A stretch of DNA of 64,000 bases. Origin: Legionella sheltonii (GTDB taxonomy: Bacteria; Pseudomonadota; Gammaproteobacteria; Legionellales; Legionellaceae). The notes beneath the pieces were generated by a model. The model was not told where the DNA came from. It made no database searches and was given only the letters and a program-made list of their open reading frames with translations. The stretch's first letter is position 1; each line of letters starts with the position of its first letter. The position numbers and the translations under genes are program-made. Where the stretch lies: assembly GCF_026191355.1 (NCBI RefSeq), contig NZ_JAPHOQ010000005.1, positions 186,001-250,000 of the forward strand. The letters run 5' to 3'. Shown in pieces: positions 17,721 to 29,100 of this stretch.

Positions 17721-19061
17721 TTATGCCAATTTTTTGTCATATTGTTTAAGTTCTTTCTCTACTTTATTCCAATCAATCGCTTCAATTCGCTCCACTTTGT
17801 CGCATATTTTATTTAAAAATTGTGCTTGTAACTCCCCATGCGCTTGTGCCTCAGCATATGGAGTATTGGTAAACATGACCAAAACGTGTTTTGAAACATA
17901 ATGTTCTGGATATCGATGCATTAATTCGTGTTCCAGCTGTTTCTTTAAGTTAAATTGCTTGTCTCTAATATCAATTTGAATTTCATGGAAGTTATCCAGT
18001 GACATTTGAGCCACCGCATCAGTATTTACTTTCCTCGATTGGTAAAATGCCGGCATGACTTGCTTCCAGTCATCATGATATTTATCCAGAAGGTCATTTA
18101 AAATACGACAGTCTTCAAAAGCACTATTCATTCCCTGGCCAAAGAAGGGGACTACACCATGAGCGGCATCTCCGATTAATAAGCATTGATCTTGGTAATA
18201 CCAGGGGTCGCATTTTATAGTACTCATATTACCCATAGGGTGTTGCGTAAACTCTTCCAATAAATTAGGCATTTGCGCAAAAGCATCTGGAAAGGATTCT
18301 TTAAAAAAGGTATTGATTTTCAATTCATTATCCAGTTCAGCGAAGCTGTTTTTTCCTTCAGTGGGCAAGAACAAGGATCCTGTAATCGACTGGTTAAGAT
18401 TGGGATTGCCTAGCAATAAAAAGGCATCTCTTGGCCACAGGTGTAAATGTTCGTGAATGAGATGATTTTGTGCAGGCTCTCCAATGGAAAGCTCTTTGTA
18501 TCCATAAGGTAGGAACGTTCGTGAGGCATGAACTAAATGTTTTGCCCTTAATTGTTCACGAACGCATGAACCTGCGCCATCCGCACCAATTAAAAGCTCA
18601 TATTTTTGTTTTATGAAGGAACCATCCGGTAATTCAAAAGTAACCCTTTTTTTGTCGACATCCAAATCAATGAGTTTCCTGTTGAAATTGAGTTTAACCT
18701 TAGGAAATTTTTCTAATTCATTAAGCAATAATATATTGAGTTCATTGCGTTGAATGGCATTGATGTATTCATCATGATGCCGTCCAAAGGATTGGAATTT
18801 AATTTGTCCCTGAAGTTCATGAATCGCACGGGCGCGCATAGGAACCATGAGCTTTTTCACCAGCGGCATGATGCCTACACCTTCCATGCCGGTAATGCCA
18901 CGACATGACAAGGCCAGGTTGATGGAGCGTCCATCATCTGTACTCATAAATCTTAGATCAGGCCGTGCATCAACAAGCTCAAGTTTATAATTTCTTTTGG
19001 CCAGATAGAGTGCGAGTAAAGTTCCTGCCAAACCCGAGCCAATAATGGTTACCTCTTTCAT
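17721..19061 (-). CDS. kmo: Kynurenine 3-monooxygenase
   Basis: This 446-residue flavoprotein hydroxylates L-kynurenine to 3-hydroxykynurenine with NADPH and oxygen. It has the N-terminal FAD Rossmann motif 'IGSGLAGTLLALYLAKR', the KMO-specific 'DDGRSINLALSCRGI', the 'LLIGADGAGSCVREQL' segment and the second FAD motif 'LLIGDAAHGVVPFFGQGMNSAFEDC'. Length matches bacterial and fungal KMO, and the C-terminal hydrophobic/aromatic part is present. ATG 19061 follows a strong AAGGAG. No other kynurenine-pathway gene is adjacent in this window, so it is either a single step or paired with genes elsewhere. Confidence 0.95.
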   Translation of the reverse strand: MKEVTIIGSGLAGTLLALYLAKRNYKLELVDARPDLRFMSTDDGRSINLALSCRGITGMEGVGIMPLVKKLMVPMRARAIHELQGQIKFQSFGRHHDEYINAIQRNELNILLLNELEKFPKVKLNFNRKLIDLDVDKKRVTFELPDGSFIKQKYELLIGADGAGSCVREQLRAKHLVHASRTFLPYGYKELSIGEPAQNHLIHEHLHLWPRDAFLLLGNPNLNQSITGSLFLPTEGKNSFAELDNELKINTFFKESFPDAFAQMPNLLEEFTQHPMGNMSTIKCDPWYYQDQCLLIGDAAHGVVPFFGQGMNSAFEDCRILNDLLDKYHDDWKQVMPAFYQSRKVNTDAVAQMSLDNFHEIQIDIRDKQFNLKKQLEHELMHRYPEHYVSKHVLVMFTNTPYAEAQAHGELQAQFLNKICDKVERIEAIDWNKVEKELKQYDKKLA

Positions 19062-19205
19062 TCCATTCTCCTTTATAACAATCGCAGCCGTATGTGAGGC
19101 TAGGTTTCAATACTGCCATTTTGGGAAATATTCCTTCGCACTAAAAGGGAGCGGGTGTCCGCTAGGGCGGATGAGGGTATTGCAACGAATGAACCCTCAT
19201 CCCTA

Positions 19206-19231
19206 CCCCTCTCCCACCAGTGGGAGAGGGG
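19206..19231. terminator. 12 bp perfect hairpin, repeat-type
   Basis: CCCCTCTCCCAC (19206-19217) and GTGGGAGAGGGG (19220-19231) form a 12 bp perfect stem with a 2-base loop. It has the same design as 15346 and 30537 and is preceded by the same 'ccctcatcc' string. Confidence 0.55.
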
Positions 19232-19447
19232 ATTCTTAACCTCATGCCAGCGACCTGTGTCCCTGTTTAGCTATTTCCTTAAAAGCAGTGAACCCTTCCA
19301 AATCATATCGGGTAACAAAGTACTGCGACTGCTTGTTTCAATTAATCAATCAATGCCACATAAAAACTCTCTTAATACTTCTCAACCTAATTTTTACCAG
19401 CAAAAATCATACCGATTTGAACGAATCATAGGAAATATAAATGGAGC

Positions 19448-19497
19448 ATCATACCGAGCCACAGCGAGGAGATCCCTCGCTACGCTGGATGACGGGT
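19448..19497. repeat. Dispersed palindromic repeat fragment
   Basis: Contains CAGCGAGGAGATCCCTCGCT, an 8 bp stem with a short loop, followed by ACGCTGGATGACGGG. It matches the 'agcgagggatc' core seen at 1485 and 9757. Confidence 0.45.
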
Positions 19498-19573
19498 AAA
19501 CGTTTCGGGATGAACAGGAGGAAGCTCGAGATGACTTAGAGGCGGCTTCGGGTGATGTGGCGTTGTAGCGATT

Positions 19574-21874
19574 CTAAAGATGACCAAGAATAAAGTCGCG
19601 TAATTCTTCTGGTTTTTGAGGCATGGCAAAATAATATCCCTGAGCGTAATCACAACCATGTTGCATAATAAATTCACGTTGTAAGTCGGTTTCTACTCCT
19701 TCAGCGAGTACCTCTAAATTTAAGCTATGCCCTAAGTTGATGATGGCTCGTGTAATGGCGGCATCATTTTCCCGATTGACTAACTCACTAATAAATGAAC
19801 GATCAATTTTTAATTTATCTACAGGAAATTGCTTGAGATAAGATAAACTGGAGTAGCCAGTGCCAAAATCATCGATGACTAATTTTGCTCCCATGTCTTT
19901 TAATTCATACATGGTTTCCACAGCATGTTTTACATTATCGACAAGTAAGCTTTCAGTCAGTTCCAATTCCAGGAATTTAGCTGGCAGGCCAGTTTCAAGA
20001 AGGATTTTTTCAATGACTTCAGATAAATGTGCTTGACGGAATTGCCGTCCCGAAATATTTACAGCAACGGTTAACTGATCATAACCTTGTGCGTGCCAAC
20101 GTACCAGTTGGCTGCATGCTTCGCGCAAAACCCACAGACCAATATCAAGAATTAAACCATTTTCCTCAGCCATGCTAATAAAATCATTGGGTGGTACATC
20201 GCCTAGAATATGGCTGTGCCAGCGCAATAAGGCTTCAAAGCCAATAATTTTGTTTGTAGCTAAATTAATAAAGGGTTGATAGACCAGATGAAATTCATTT
20301 CTCCTAAGTGAATCACGTAACGCATTATCGAGTTGCATGCGGTTAATGATGCGCATGTTCATCTCTTTATCATAAGTGCGATAGGTATTGCGACCGCTGT
20401 CTTTGGCATGATACATCGATAGATCGGCACTTTTCATTAAAGATTCGTAATCATCACCATCTTTAGGAAAATAGCTAATACCGATGCTGCCGGTAATTTT
20501 TAAATTGTGCTGATCAATTTGAATGGGTCTTGCGATTGAAGTGAGAATTTCTTCTGCCTTTTGTTGCGCTTGCATTTCAGTCGCCACATCTTGTAATAAA
20601 ATGACAAACTCATCACCGCCTAAGCGGCAAACGGTATCAAAATCATCTGTAGCAAGAAGTAAGCGGTTGGACACTGCTTGTAACAGTCGGTCTCCAATGC
20701 TATGCCCCAAAGTATCATTAGTCATTTTGAAATGATCCAGATCAAGGAATAAAAAGCCTAACATAGAACCTTTTTTCTTCGCTTGTAAAATGGCTTGATC
20801 CACACGGTCAATTAATAATACTCGGTTAGGCAATTCAGTGAGTGAATCATGAGTTGCTTGTTGGATTAATTGTTGTTCCATCTCACGTCGTTGCGTAATG
20901 TCGTTAAGAATACAGACATAATGTTTGACGTTATCAAATGAATCCCTAACTGGAGCGACACTCACTTCCGCCCAGAACACTTCGCCATTGCGTCGGTAGC
21001 TTTCTAACTCCACTGTTTCTTCACGTAGTTCCTTAATTGCCAGGTTAATTCGCTTTTGATTGACATGCTCCATTTTGCTGCCATGCAAAAAGGTAAGATT
21101 TTGTCCTAATATTTGTCGTTCACTGTATCCAGTGATGCGCTCGAAGGCTTTATTAACATAAATAATCGGCAAATTGGGTTTGGAAATATCAATGATAACT
21201 ACAGCATGCGTACTTGCTTCAATGGCACGTTCTCGGATGCGAAGCTCATCTTCCTCCATTAGTTTTTGGGTTATATCCCTAAAACTGTATACTCTGCCAA
21301 CAATTTCAGAACCTATCCGTTGTGGTTGCGTAAAGCGCTCAAAAATTCGTCCGTCTTTAAAATGTAAAACAGGTAATTCTCCTTGCCATTCTGGATTTTC
21401 ATAAAGATACTTCACATCAGCGATGACTGCTTCGGGATTACTTAGCTGTTGTAAGATGTATTCAAAACCGATACTTTCGGTACCCGATTCCAACATATGG
21501 GAGGGAATTCGCCACATTTCCACGAACTTTTGATTCCAATCCACCACCTGTCCTTTACCATTAACCATCATGATGCCATCAGCAGTCGATTCAAGAGTAG
21601 CGCGTAATAGAGATAAGGACTTTTCCAATTCTATGTTTTTTTCAAGAATGTTATGGGGTTTCACATTAATATTTTCTGACAGTGGGGCTTTAATAGAGCG
21701 CTGAAACTCAGGTTGTGTGTGATACCATTTTTCGAGTAGCGTGGAGAGATTAGGAGTTGGTGTAATCATTCCTAATTCTTCGCATACATTCGTAAGCGAT
21801 GGTTCTCGGCCTTGTTTTTTAACTCTTTCTGCGGCGTTAGCCACCTTTTGATAGTCAATTTGACGTCTGGTCAT
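19574..21874 (-). CDS. PAS-PAS-GGDEF-EAL cyclic-di-GMP enzyme
   Basis: This 766-residue cytoplasmic protein begins with a short KfrA-like helical segment ('DYQKVANAAERVKKQGREPSLTNVCEELG'). Two PAS domains follow (about 88-210 and 215-330, the second with 'NKAFERITGYSERQILGQN'). The GGDEF domain has an intact 'CRLGGDEF' active site (about residue 420). The EAL domain has 'IGFEALLRW' (about 546) and 'DDFGTGYSSL'. Both catalytic motifs are intact, so it may both make and degrade c-di-GMP under control of the PAS sensors. There is no membrane segment. The DNA-binding-like N-terminus is unusual. It is monocistronic. Confidence 0.92.
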   Translation of the reverse strand: MTRRQIDYQKVANAAERVKKQGREPSLTNVCEELGMITPTPNLSTLLEKWYHTQPEFQRSIKAPLSENINVKPHNILEKNIELEKSLSLLRATLESTADGIMMVNGKGQVVDWNQKFVEMWRIPSHMLESGTESIGFEYILQQLSNPEAVIADVKYLYENPEWQGELPVLHFKDGRIFERFTQPQRIGSEIVGRVYSFRDITQKLMEEDELRIRERAIEASTHAVVIIDISKPNLPIIYVNKAFERITGYSERQILGQNLTFLHGSKMEHVNQKRINLAIKELREETVELESYRRNGEVFWAEVSVAPVRDSFDNVKHYVCILNDITQRREMEQQLIQQATHDSLTELPNRVLLIDRVDQAILQAKKKGSMLGFLFLDLDHFKMTNDTLGHSIGDRLLQAVSNRLLLATDDFDTVCRLGGDEFVILLQDVATEMQAQQKAEEILTSIARPIQIDQHNLKITGSIGISYFPKDGDDYESLMKSADLSMYHAKDSGRNTYRTYDKEMNMRIINRMQLDNALRDSLRRNEFHLVYQPFINLATNKIIGFEALLRWHSHILGDVPPNDFISMAEENGLILDIGLWVLREACSQLVRWHAQGYDQLTVAVNISGRQFRQAHLSEVIEKILLETGLPAKFLELELTESLLVDNVKHAVETMYELKDMGAKLVIDDFGTGYSSLSYLKQFPVDKLKIDRSFISELVNRENDAAITRAIINLGHSLNLEVLAEGVETDLQREFIMQHGCDYAQGYYFAMPQKPEELRDFILGHL

Positions 21875-22097
21875 GTTCCCTCACTCAGCCCCTCAACTAC
21901 ATACAAATTCGTGCATCTGTTGCTCTGATCCAGTTTTATCTTAAAGTATATACTGTTAATGCATTTTTTGCTTAAACCTAGATCAGGTGAGAAATTCTTT
22001 TGTCATCTTCTATGATTCTTTTGATTAAGACTTGTGAGAAGACAAAAAGAGATGAAAGCAAAAATGAGGAAGAATTAAGAAGGTGTGGAATAAAGAG

Positions 22098-22115
22098 TTC
22101 CCGCTCTCGCGGGAA
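22098..22115 (-). terminator. Hairpin after the coiled-coil protein gene
   Basis: TTCCCGC (22098-22104) and GCGGGAA (22109-22115) form a 7 bp stem 16 bp downstream of the minus-strand stop at 22132. The following T tract is weak. Confidence 0.55.
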
Positions 22116-22131
22116 AGGTGATTTAATTATT

Positions 22132-22491
22132 TTATTTTTTTCCCGGAGCAGCTGGAGCTGGAACGGATATCGGTTGCGATGCTTGTTTGCTTGCTAATTG
22201 TTGCACTTGAGAATTTACAGTTTGTATTTGCATCTGTAGCTGACTTTGTACTGTTTTTATCTGATTTTGCAATTGAGCATTTACCGATTGTATTTGTTGT
22301 TGCAAATCAGCTTGTACTTTTTTAATTTGCTCCTGCAGCTGGGTGTTCATCTGTTGGGTTTGCTGTTGTTGATCGGTTTGCAATTGTTTTAACTGGCTTT
22401 GAATTTGTGTATTGAATTGTGATATGTCATCAGCAAAAGCAATATTAGCTAAAAAGACCGTACAAAAAAGCGATTTTGCCAAAATTTTCAT
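22132..22491 (-). CDS. Secreted Gln-rich coiled-coil protein with 11-residue repeats
   Basis: This 119-residue protein begins with a signal peptide (MKILAKSLFCTVFLANIAFA), so it is exported to the periplasm or beyond. The mature part is a Gln-rich helix with four consecutive 11-residue repeats: EQIKKVQADLQ, QQIQSVNAQLQ, NQIKTVQSQLQ and MQIQTVNSQVQ. An 11-residue (hendecad) period gives a nearly straight coiled coil, as in some surface fibres and lipoproteins. It has no Cys lipobox and ends in a Pro/Ala-rich tail. The function is unknown; a structural periplasmic role is possible. Terminator at 22098. Confidence 0.75.
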   Translation of the reverse strand: MKILAKSLFCTVFLANIAFADDISQFNTQIQSQLKQLQTDQQQQTQQMNTQLQEQIKKVQADLQQQIQSVNAQLQNQIKTVQSQLQMQIQTVNSQVQQLASKQASQPISVPAPAAPGKK

Positions 22492-22598
22492 TACCCGTCC
22501 CTTAATCGAAAAAATAATCCGTCTTAATACTTTACCTAATCCTCTATAAATTGACTAGGATCTATTTATATTTCTAGCCTGCTCGATTGGCTGCAAGT

Positions 22599-22985
22599 TT
22601 AACGTTTAAAACCCAAATAGCAGAGGATGATGCCAATGAACAGATCAAATCCGACAGCGCTGTAGGCAATACTTTTATTTTGCACAAATAAAAGGGTCGC
22701 TCTATCAATATAATGCGGATAAAAAATCATACTCGCACCTTTTAATAAGATAATCCAGGCCATAATCGTGATTAAAAGTCGCCAGCTCCATTGCCAAACA
22801 TTATGGCCTACAACCATCAGTAAACCCAGAGTAAAGGTCCAAAACCCCAGGACGAGCATTAATGGACCATCCTTTAACAACTCTTGGACATAGAGTGTAA
22901 ATTGATGCAGGTTGATTAAAATGGCCAGACTGACCACAATTAGATAAATCCCAAGGACCTTACTTAAAAACTTCGATGTGTCCAT
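22599..22985 (-). CDS. Small four-helix membrane protein
   Basis: From ATG 22985, which has TAGGAG 9 bp upstream, the protein has 128 residues and four hydrophobic segments ('VLGIYLIVVSLAILI', 'LMLVLGFWTFTLGLLMVVG', 'LLITIMAWIILLKGASMIF', 'GFDLFIGIILCYLGF'). The longer frame to 23123 adds 46 polar residues without a ribosome binding site. No family is recognised. It is probably an inner-membrane protein and is not obviously co-transcribed with either neighbour. Confidence 0.7.
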   Translation of the reverse strand: MDTSKFLSKVLGIYLIVVSLAILINLHQFTLYVQELLKDGPLMLVLGFWTFTLGLLMVVGHNVWQWSWRLLITIMAWIILLKGASMIFYPHYIDRATLLFVQNKSIAYSAVGFDLFIGIILCYLGFKR

Positions 22986-23186
22986 TTGAGCACTCCTATT
23001 ATTCCTCTTATAATTCAAGTGTAGCCCAATAGGAATTTTGTGAGTGTAATAGCTTGGATGCTTTAATGAAACCTGCGTTGAAGCAGGTGAAATCTTGACC
23101 CGACAAAAAGACTTTGCTTGCAATTAAAAATGTTCGGCCAAGGCCCAAACTACTACAAATGCAGCTTCTGTAATTGCTATCGAGCG

Positions 23187-26100
23187 CTAATACACCGATA
23201 CTTCATTTCTTTGTTCTTCCTCCGCCATTTTCATTACATTTCGTGGGTTTGGCGGTGGAAATAAGCTTTGACTTTGCGCATAGGTGCGTGCTGAAAAATA
23301 TTCTTCGGTCAATGTTTTTGCCTTCTCTACAAGTAATTGGAATTTTTCAGTCAGTATTTGGATGAATTCGCTGAAGTTATAATGGCTTAATTCGGCCAAC
23401 ATCAGACGATTATCTAATGCTTTGGATAAGGGTTGTCTGCCGTGAAATGTGGTTGGGTTTTGGGTCCCAATGAGGCAAAATCCGGGTTTTTTTGGTGGAT
23501 TTCCTTCGAGGTCATAGCCTGAAAGTAATGCATTAAGTAATTCTTCATGCACTTGGGTATTGAATTCTTCAATAAAAACGATTTGTCCTTTATGAAACGC
23601 ATCTAGGAGTTTCGCTTGTACTTCTTTAGGATTGGTGGGGGCAATGGTGTTGTATTCAACTCCTTTTGCTTTCAGCAACGCATAGACTAATTGACTTTTA
23701 CCCAGACCGGGTTCTGCTTCAAGAATGATTCCATTGATACCTAATTCCTGATCCCAAAGACCTTTTATCTTTTTTTCTCGAATAAGCAACAACATTTCGA
23801 TGCTTAATGCTATTTTCTTGCGTGAGTCAGTCCAAATGAATTTTTTATCAATCGTTTGAGGCTGTAATTGTTCTAAGACTTCTTTAAGTGACTTTTTTTC
23901 TTGTTTCCAGCTTTTTTCCTGCTTTATGTCAAGACGAATCGATTGGCTCAGTTTTTTATCGAGATTTAATGTTTTGATTTCACTTAAAATGGCATAGCGG
24001 ATGAGAAAATCATGGGATAGCAATTTAGTTTGCGACAACTCTTTTAAGATGAAAAAGCGCAGACACATCATTTGCGCATTGCGGGAGGTAATATTCAGTC
24101 CGGCATCTTGTGCTTTGATATAGTAGGTTTGAATGAGATTGAATAAGTTTTTTTCATAATCATAGTGCTCAAGTAGAGGACTTAAGATTTTATCCAAGGG
24201 TTGCCCTTCAAAGGACAAATAATGGGGGAAGCGTCTAAATAAATCAGGCTCAAAACGTCCCTCATAATCAGTCGGATTACCTGCAAAGATAATTTTATGT
24301 TTTTTTAATGGGTAACAGGTTCCTTCATACCAAAACTCTTTATCTCCTCGTGCAAGTGCTTCGAACAATGCATAATGATTCTGACTGATATTGGCTTCAT
24401 CAAGAAATAATATGGGTTGTCTCGTATCCTGATGCTCAAGCCAGTCTTTTACTCCGGCCAATCCATGATAGATTTTAATAGGTTTGAGATGTTGCTTACC
24501 GTACTGAGGCAGGATTTTCTGGACAAAATAGCTCTTCCCAGCTCCAGTTTTACTCGTTAGAAACACAAAGGAATGATCGTCCAGATAGTTCATTACCATT
24601 TCAGGAGTAGTTGGCTCCGCATGGTCAGGAAGAATTCCTGCTCGGCGCTCTAGTCGCAGGATTAAATGATCCAGCCATTTTTCATGCTGGGTTGGGTCCT
24701 TAGGCAAATCAATAAAATGGCTATGACATGATGTCAGTTGGAGCCGTTGGTAGGTTTTCTTTAACTGTTCTGCTAAACCAGGCGTTAAGCGGGCGAAATC
24801 TTCTTCAGGTTTGTACTCATGGGTTGTCTTATGGACAGCTTTAAAAGGAGCTGCATGGTCCGTAATTAAGGTGATGTTTGGAGCTGAAACCGGTTCACCA
24901 TTGACCCAAAGTGTGGGTGGATCAACGAAGAGGGTCTGTAATTGTTGGGCAAAAGTTGTTGCGAATTGTCCTTTGAGAATTACCGGGTTGCCCCCTTTAA
25001 TGGCTTTTAGTAATTCAGTGTCTTCACCTTTAAATTGTTTGTCTTTTAATGATACATGAAAGAACAAACTGTTAAAATTGGTTTTAGGATCAACATTGAT
25101 GGTGATGGTGCCTTCAGACCTATATTTTTTCTCTGCATCATCTAAATCATTGGAAATAATGAGACGGCTCTTTTGTCCTAATGGTTCTATGGGAATTACC
25201 CATTTTTTTAATGGCTCAGGAATGAATACCTTAGGTGTTGCTTTAATCGTTAGGGCGCAGGATGCTTTTTGGGCTTCCCTTAAGAGGCTATACCACTGGA
25301 TTTCAGTTAAATTATCAGTGACGATCAATTCAAGAGCGGGATCTGCCGCAAAAAATCCCGGCAGCGGTTTAAGCGTATGCTTTGCAGTGATTTTGTATTG
25401 ATTAGAAAATAAGGGCAGAGTTGTCTGGTTAACAATTCGCTTTTTTGCAGGCGTTTCTTTAGGCGTAATCACCTCGGGATAAATACTCAAATCAGGTTGG
25501 GCAAATTCCAGGTGAAAATCCTTATGCAACTCATGCCATTCGCCATTAAAGAAAAAGCGCTTTTTAGCCATTAATTCTTTGATCAAGAAATGGAATTTAG
25601 GGTCTTCAAATGGCGCATTATGCAACACCAACTTGGTGGTTTTATTTTCAGATGCCTTCATGAGCGCACCCGGTGCAATGTCTAAAGTACCCTCATTAAA
25701 AGTATGCCGTCCTAGAAAAATGGACTCCCAATTGAGCGGCGAAGGGAAAAGAACATCATCATCGCTTATCGGTTGATTTAATTTAATTTCTGGCAAAACG
25801 ATGGCAGGGAGTTCAGGTGCTTGGCTGATTGCATCAAAACGAGAATAAAAATCATCACCCATTTTGCATGCGGAGCGTTCGTCCATTCCTACGACAATAT
25901 GCACATTAGAGGGGATAGGGAGACCTCCGAGATTACGGTCTTCATTATCAATAATGCTATTTAAGCTGACATGACGTGCTTTGGGATCAGACCAGTTAAT
26001 GAACCAAGTAAAGGATTCATTTGGATTTAATGTTGCATTCTTTAAAAATTGACTTATTGGGCTATCTACTTTCTGATCCTTGTGATGCTCGACCCTCGTG

Positions 26101-29100
26101 TGATGAAGCACCAGCGAATCCAAGTCTCGTGAAAACAACGTGTTTTTGCACAGCAAGGATGCTTGATGCAGCGCTTCTATACCTTGATTGTTTTTAAAAA
26201 TAAGCCATTGTCTTACGTGCGAATCTTTAGCAGAAAGTTTCTTTGCCAGTTCATCTGCATTTTGGGCTTGGATCGGGAAGTTATTCCAGGTTTGAAATCG
26301 ATTGCCTGCTTTTAAGGGAGGGATGGTTTTCTTTGTTGTCGCTACAGATTCTTCCTGAGTCTTCGCTTCTTGCCTTTTTTTAAGTGATGGGATCGGCAGG
26401 TTAATAATGTCCGCTGCTCCTCCACCTAAATTCAAAGTAAAACGTAGGCTTTTGTGGTGTACTCGTATGAATTGGTGAACGTCGTTATCAATAAGACTGG
26501 CACCGATGTTCAAGGCATCCGCCAGAGCAGAAAAAAGTTGCGCACGGTGTCTACAAACCCCGGCTCGTTTTTTAATTAAAGCATTCAAAACATCAATCAC
26601 ATTACCTTTTATATCCGACTCTGCCGATTCTTTTTCAAAACGGCAATGTTCGGCTAATGCTTGAATACGTTCTATGACATCAAGTTGTAACAAGCTTCGA
26701 TATGCTTCACAGTCAACTAATTTTCCTGTGGCATCAAAAGATAATTGGGATATCCATTTGAGATGTTCTTTGGGAGCCTTTTGGTCCAGGGTGAAATCAA
26801 TATTATTCCTTGGTTCAAGAATGTAATTCACTAGACAAGATTCTACTTTTTTATTGAACTTTATGAAGTAATAACCTGAAAAATTACACCTTTTAATTTC
26901 AAAATCAGGATGTTCTGCTGCATAGTCAATGAGTTTATCGTAGGCACTTAAAGCAGGTAATTGAAGCCATCTGCCGACTTGGGGATTTTCAAAAATAAAT
27001 TGACCATACACCGTATTTTTAGGTGTATCTGGATGGTCAAACTGTTCTTCTAATTGTTGTGTAGAGCGTTTTAAAGATTCAGAAACGGGTGCTAAATGCT
27101 TTTCTTCAGGGACATAGGGTCTAAAGCTTTTGGTGGGAGCAAACCAAAAAAATGACTCAAGGTGATAGTCTGAAACTAGAGGATCTGGACCTTCTTTGGC
27201 TCTGAAAATTGTTCGCGCAGGTAAGGTGGGGATGTGATCGTTTTTACCAATATGTCCATCAAGCGATAAAGAACCATCACTCGGTACCACCAATTCTTGG
27301 GATTTATTTGAGCTCTCTTCTAAAAATTTTATTTCAATTTGAGGATAACTCCCTTGAAGCCATTGTGATGTAAGTCGCTCCATTTTATTTTGGGGATTAG
27401 GATAGGATATTGATTTTAAATTAGGTGCCACTTTAATTAATTGATTTAACTCCGCAAAAGTCAATGCCTCTGAAGTAAAGGAAATGTGCGTTAAAGAGGG
27501 AAGCGACCCAGGATTCAAACTATTAAGCAGGTCAAGGAGATTCGAGGGATTATTAATTTTAATCTCATATAAATTAGGTGCCGCGGCTAAAAGGTTAAGT
27601 AATTGTTTGGTGTTTAGATTATTTTTTAGGGCAATGAACTCTTTTAAATTGGGTAGCGAATTGGGTGCAACATTGATTGACTCGATGTCAATGGAGCAAG
27701 ACGACATGTCAAAATGGGTTAAATTCGAAGCACAATTCAGGAGATTTTGGAGTTGTCCCGCAGTCATCAATCCGTGCGTGATAACCATTTTTTTTAGAGC
27801 TTTGAGTGGATTCTCTAATTGAATTAGAGGCGCTTCATATTCCATCCAATCAAACCCGGATATGATTAATAATTCGAGATTGGGAGCCGAATTAACAAGC
27901 GTGTAGAGATCATCAAAAATAAGACTGGCATTGACGCACAGTTCCTTTAAATGAGTCAGTGGCGCCTTAATTGTAAGGGGGCTATCCCAAGGTCCGTAAC
28001 ACTTAGATAAATTGAGCTCAGTTAAATTGGAAGTTGCATTAATTAAATCGCTGATTTGAGAGATCGCCATCCACTCATTGACCAGCGAAATGGTTTTTAA
28101 ATGAGTTAATTTTTTAGGATTAAGTGCTAGCGGAGTATGATGTTTCACCGAGCCATTCAGAAGACAAAGAGATACCAAATGAGGTGAGTTATTTAATAAA
28201 GTAGCAAGATACTGTGCAGAAAATCGCACTTCTTGGGCGAAAAAAAATCTTAAAGCAGTCGTTAACAGGACTTCATCATCCGGGTCTTCTTCTGCCTCAT
28301 CGGGTCCAAATTCACAACAGTCTATGGACAGTGAAAATAGGTTTTCTCTTCGGTTGAGAAAAGAAAATAAGGGTAATCTGTTGTTGGCCAAAGAAATATG
28401 GGTTGGTTTTTTGAGTAAGTCAGGATAATTTTTTAGTAAAAAGGAAAGATAAAGATTATCGCGTTCTTCAGCGATATTTAGCGCTTGAGCCGATTGCAAA
28501 AAAGTAGGAATTGGTTCTCCTGGGTTTCTGCTGGAAATTTTTTCCTCAAAGTGCACGTATTTTTTTCGCCAATCTGTATCCGGATTAGGTGCCGTATCAA
28601 AAGACCATTCCAGGGCACTGTTTAAATCACTTTTGCACATTTCGCTGTAACCCAGTTCGCTGTACAGATGCACAAAATCGAGGGTGATGAAGTTGATAAA
28701 ATGAAAAAAAGCAGTAGGGGAGTTTAAAATGTTTGCACAAAGATCATCAAATCGAGGTACATCCAAAACAGTAATGCGATCGCCGACAAGATTTAGTTTT
28801 TTTAGCTGGGCAGTTTCTTGAGTTGAATCTAACTTACAATACAGCTTATCGATGAGCGCCACTTGTTCCTCATCCTCTATTTTTTTTAAACCTTCCTGGG
28901 TCGGAACGTATACGGAAAAATTATCTTCAATTAATTTTTTTATAACACGTTGTTTCAATTGGAAATTTTTTGATGATTCATTTAAATTACATTGGAGAAT
29001 GATCGACTTTTTCTCAAGTTGGGAGGCACCTATAGCGATGGTATCCCAGCATTCTGGATTATTGGCTAGCACTTTATCCAGGTTCAGAACTCCACCATTT

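Larger units (their letters stand above)
19062..19573. other. Intergenic region made of dispersed repeats
   Basis: The 510 bp between kmo and the GGDEF-EAL gene contain the 12 bp hairpin at 19206-19231 with 'ccctcatcccta' next to it, and the palindromic fragment at 19448-19497. A short ORF on the plus strand (19155-19499) runs through these repeats and looks spurious. No promoter for kmo could be assigned with confidence. Confidence 0.5.

Noticed and set aside
19155..19499. 114-codon plus-strand ORF upstream of kmo
   Set aside because: It runs through two dispersed repeats and a hairpin; composition is not coding and there is no start signal.
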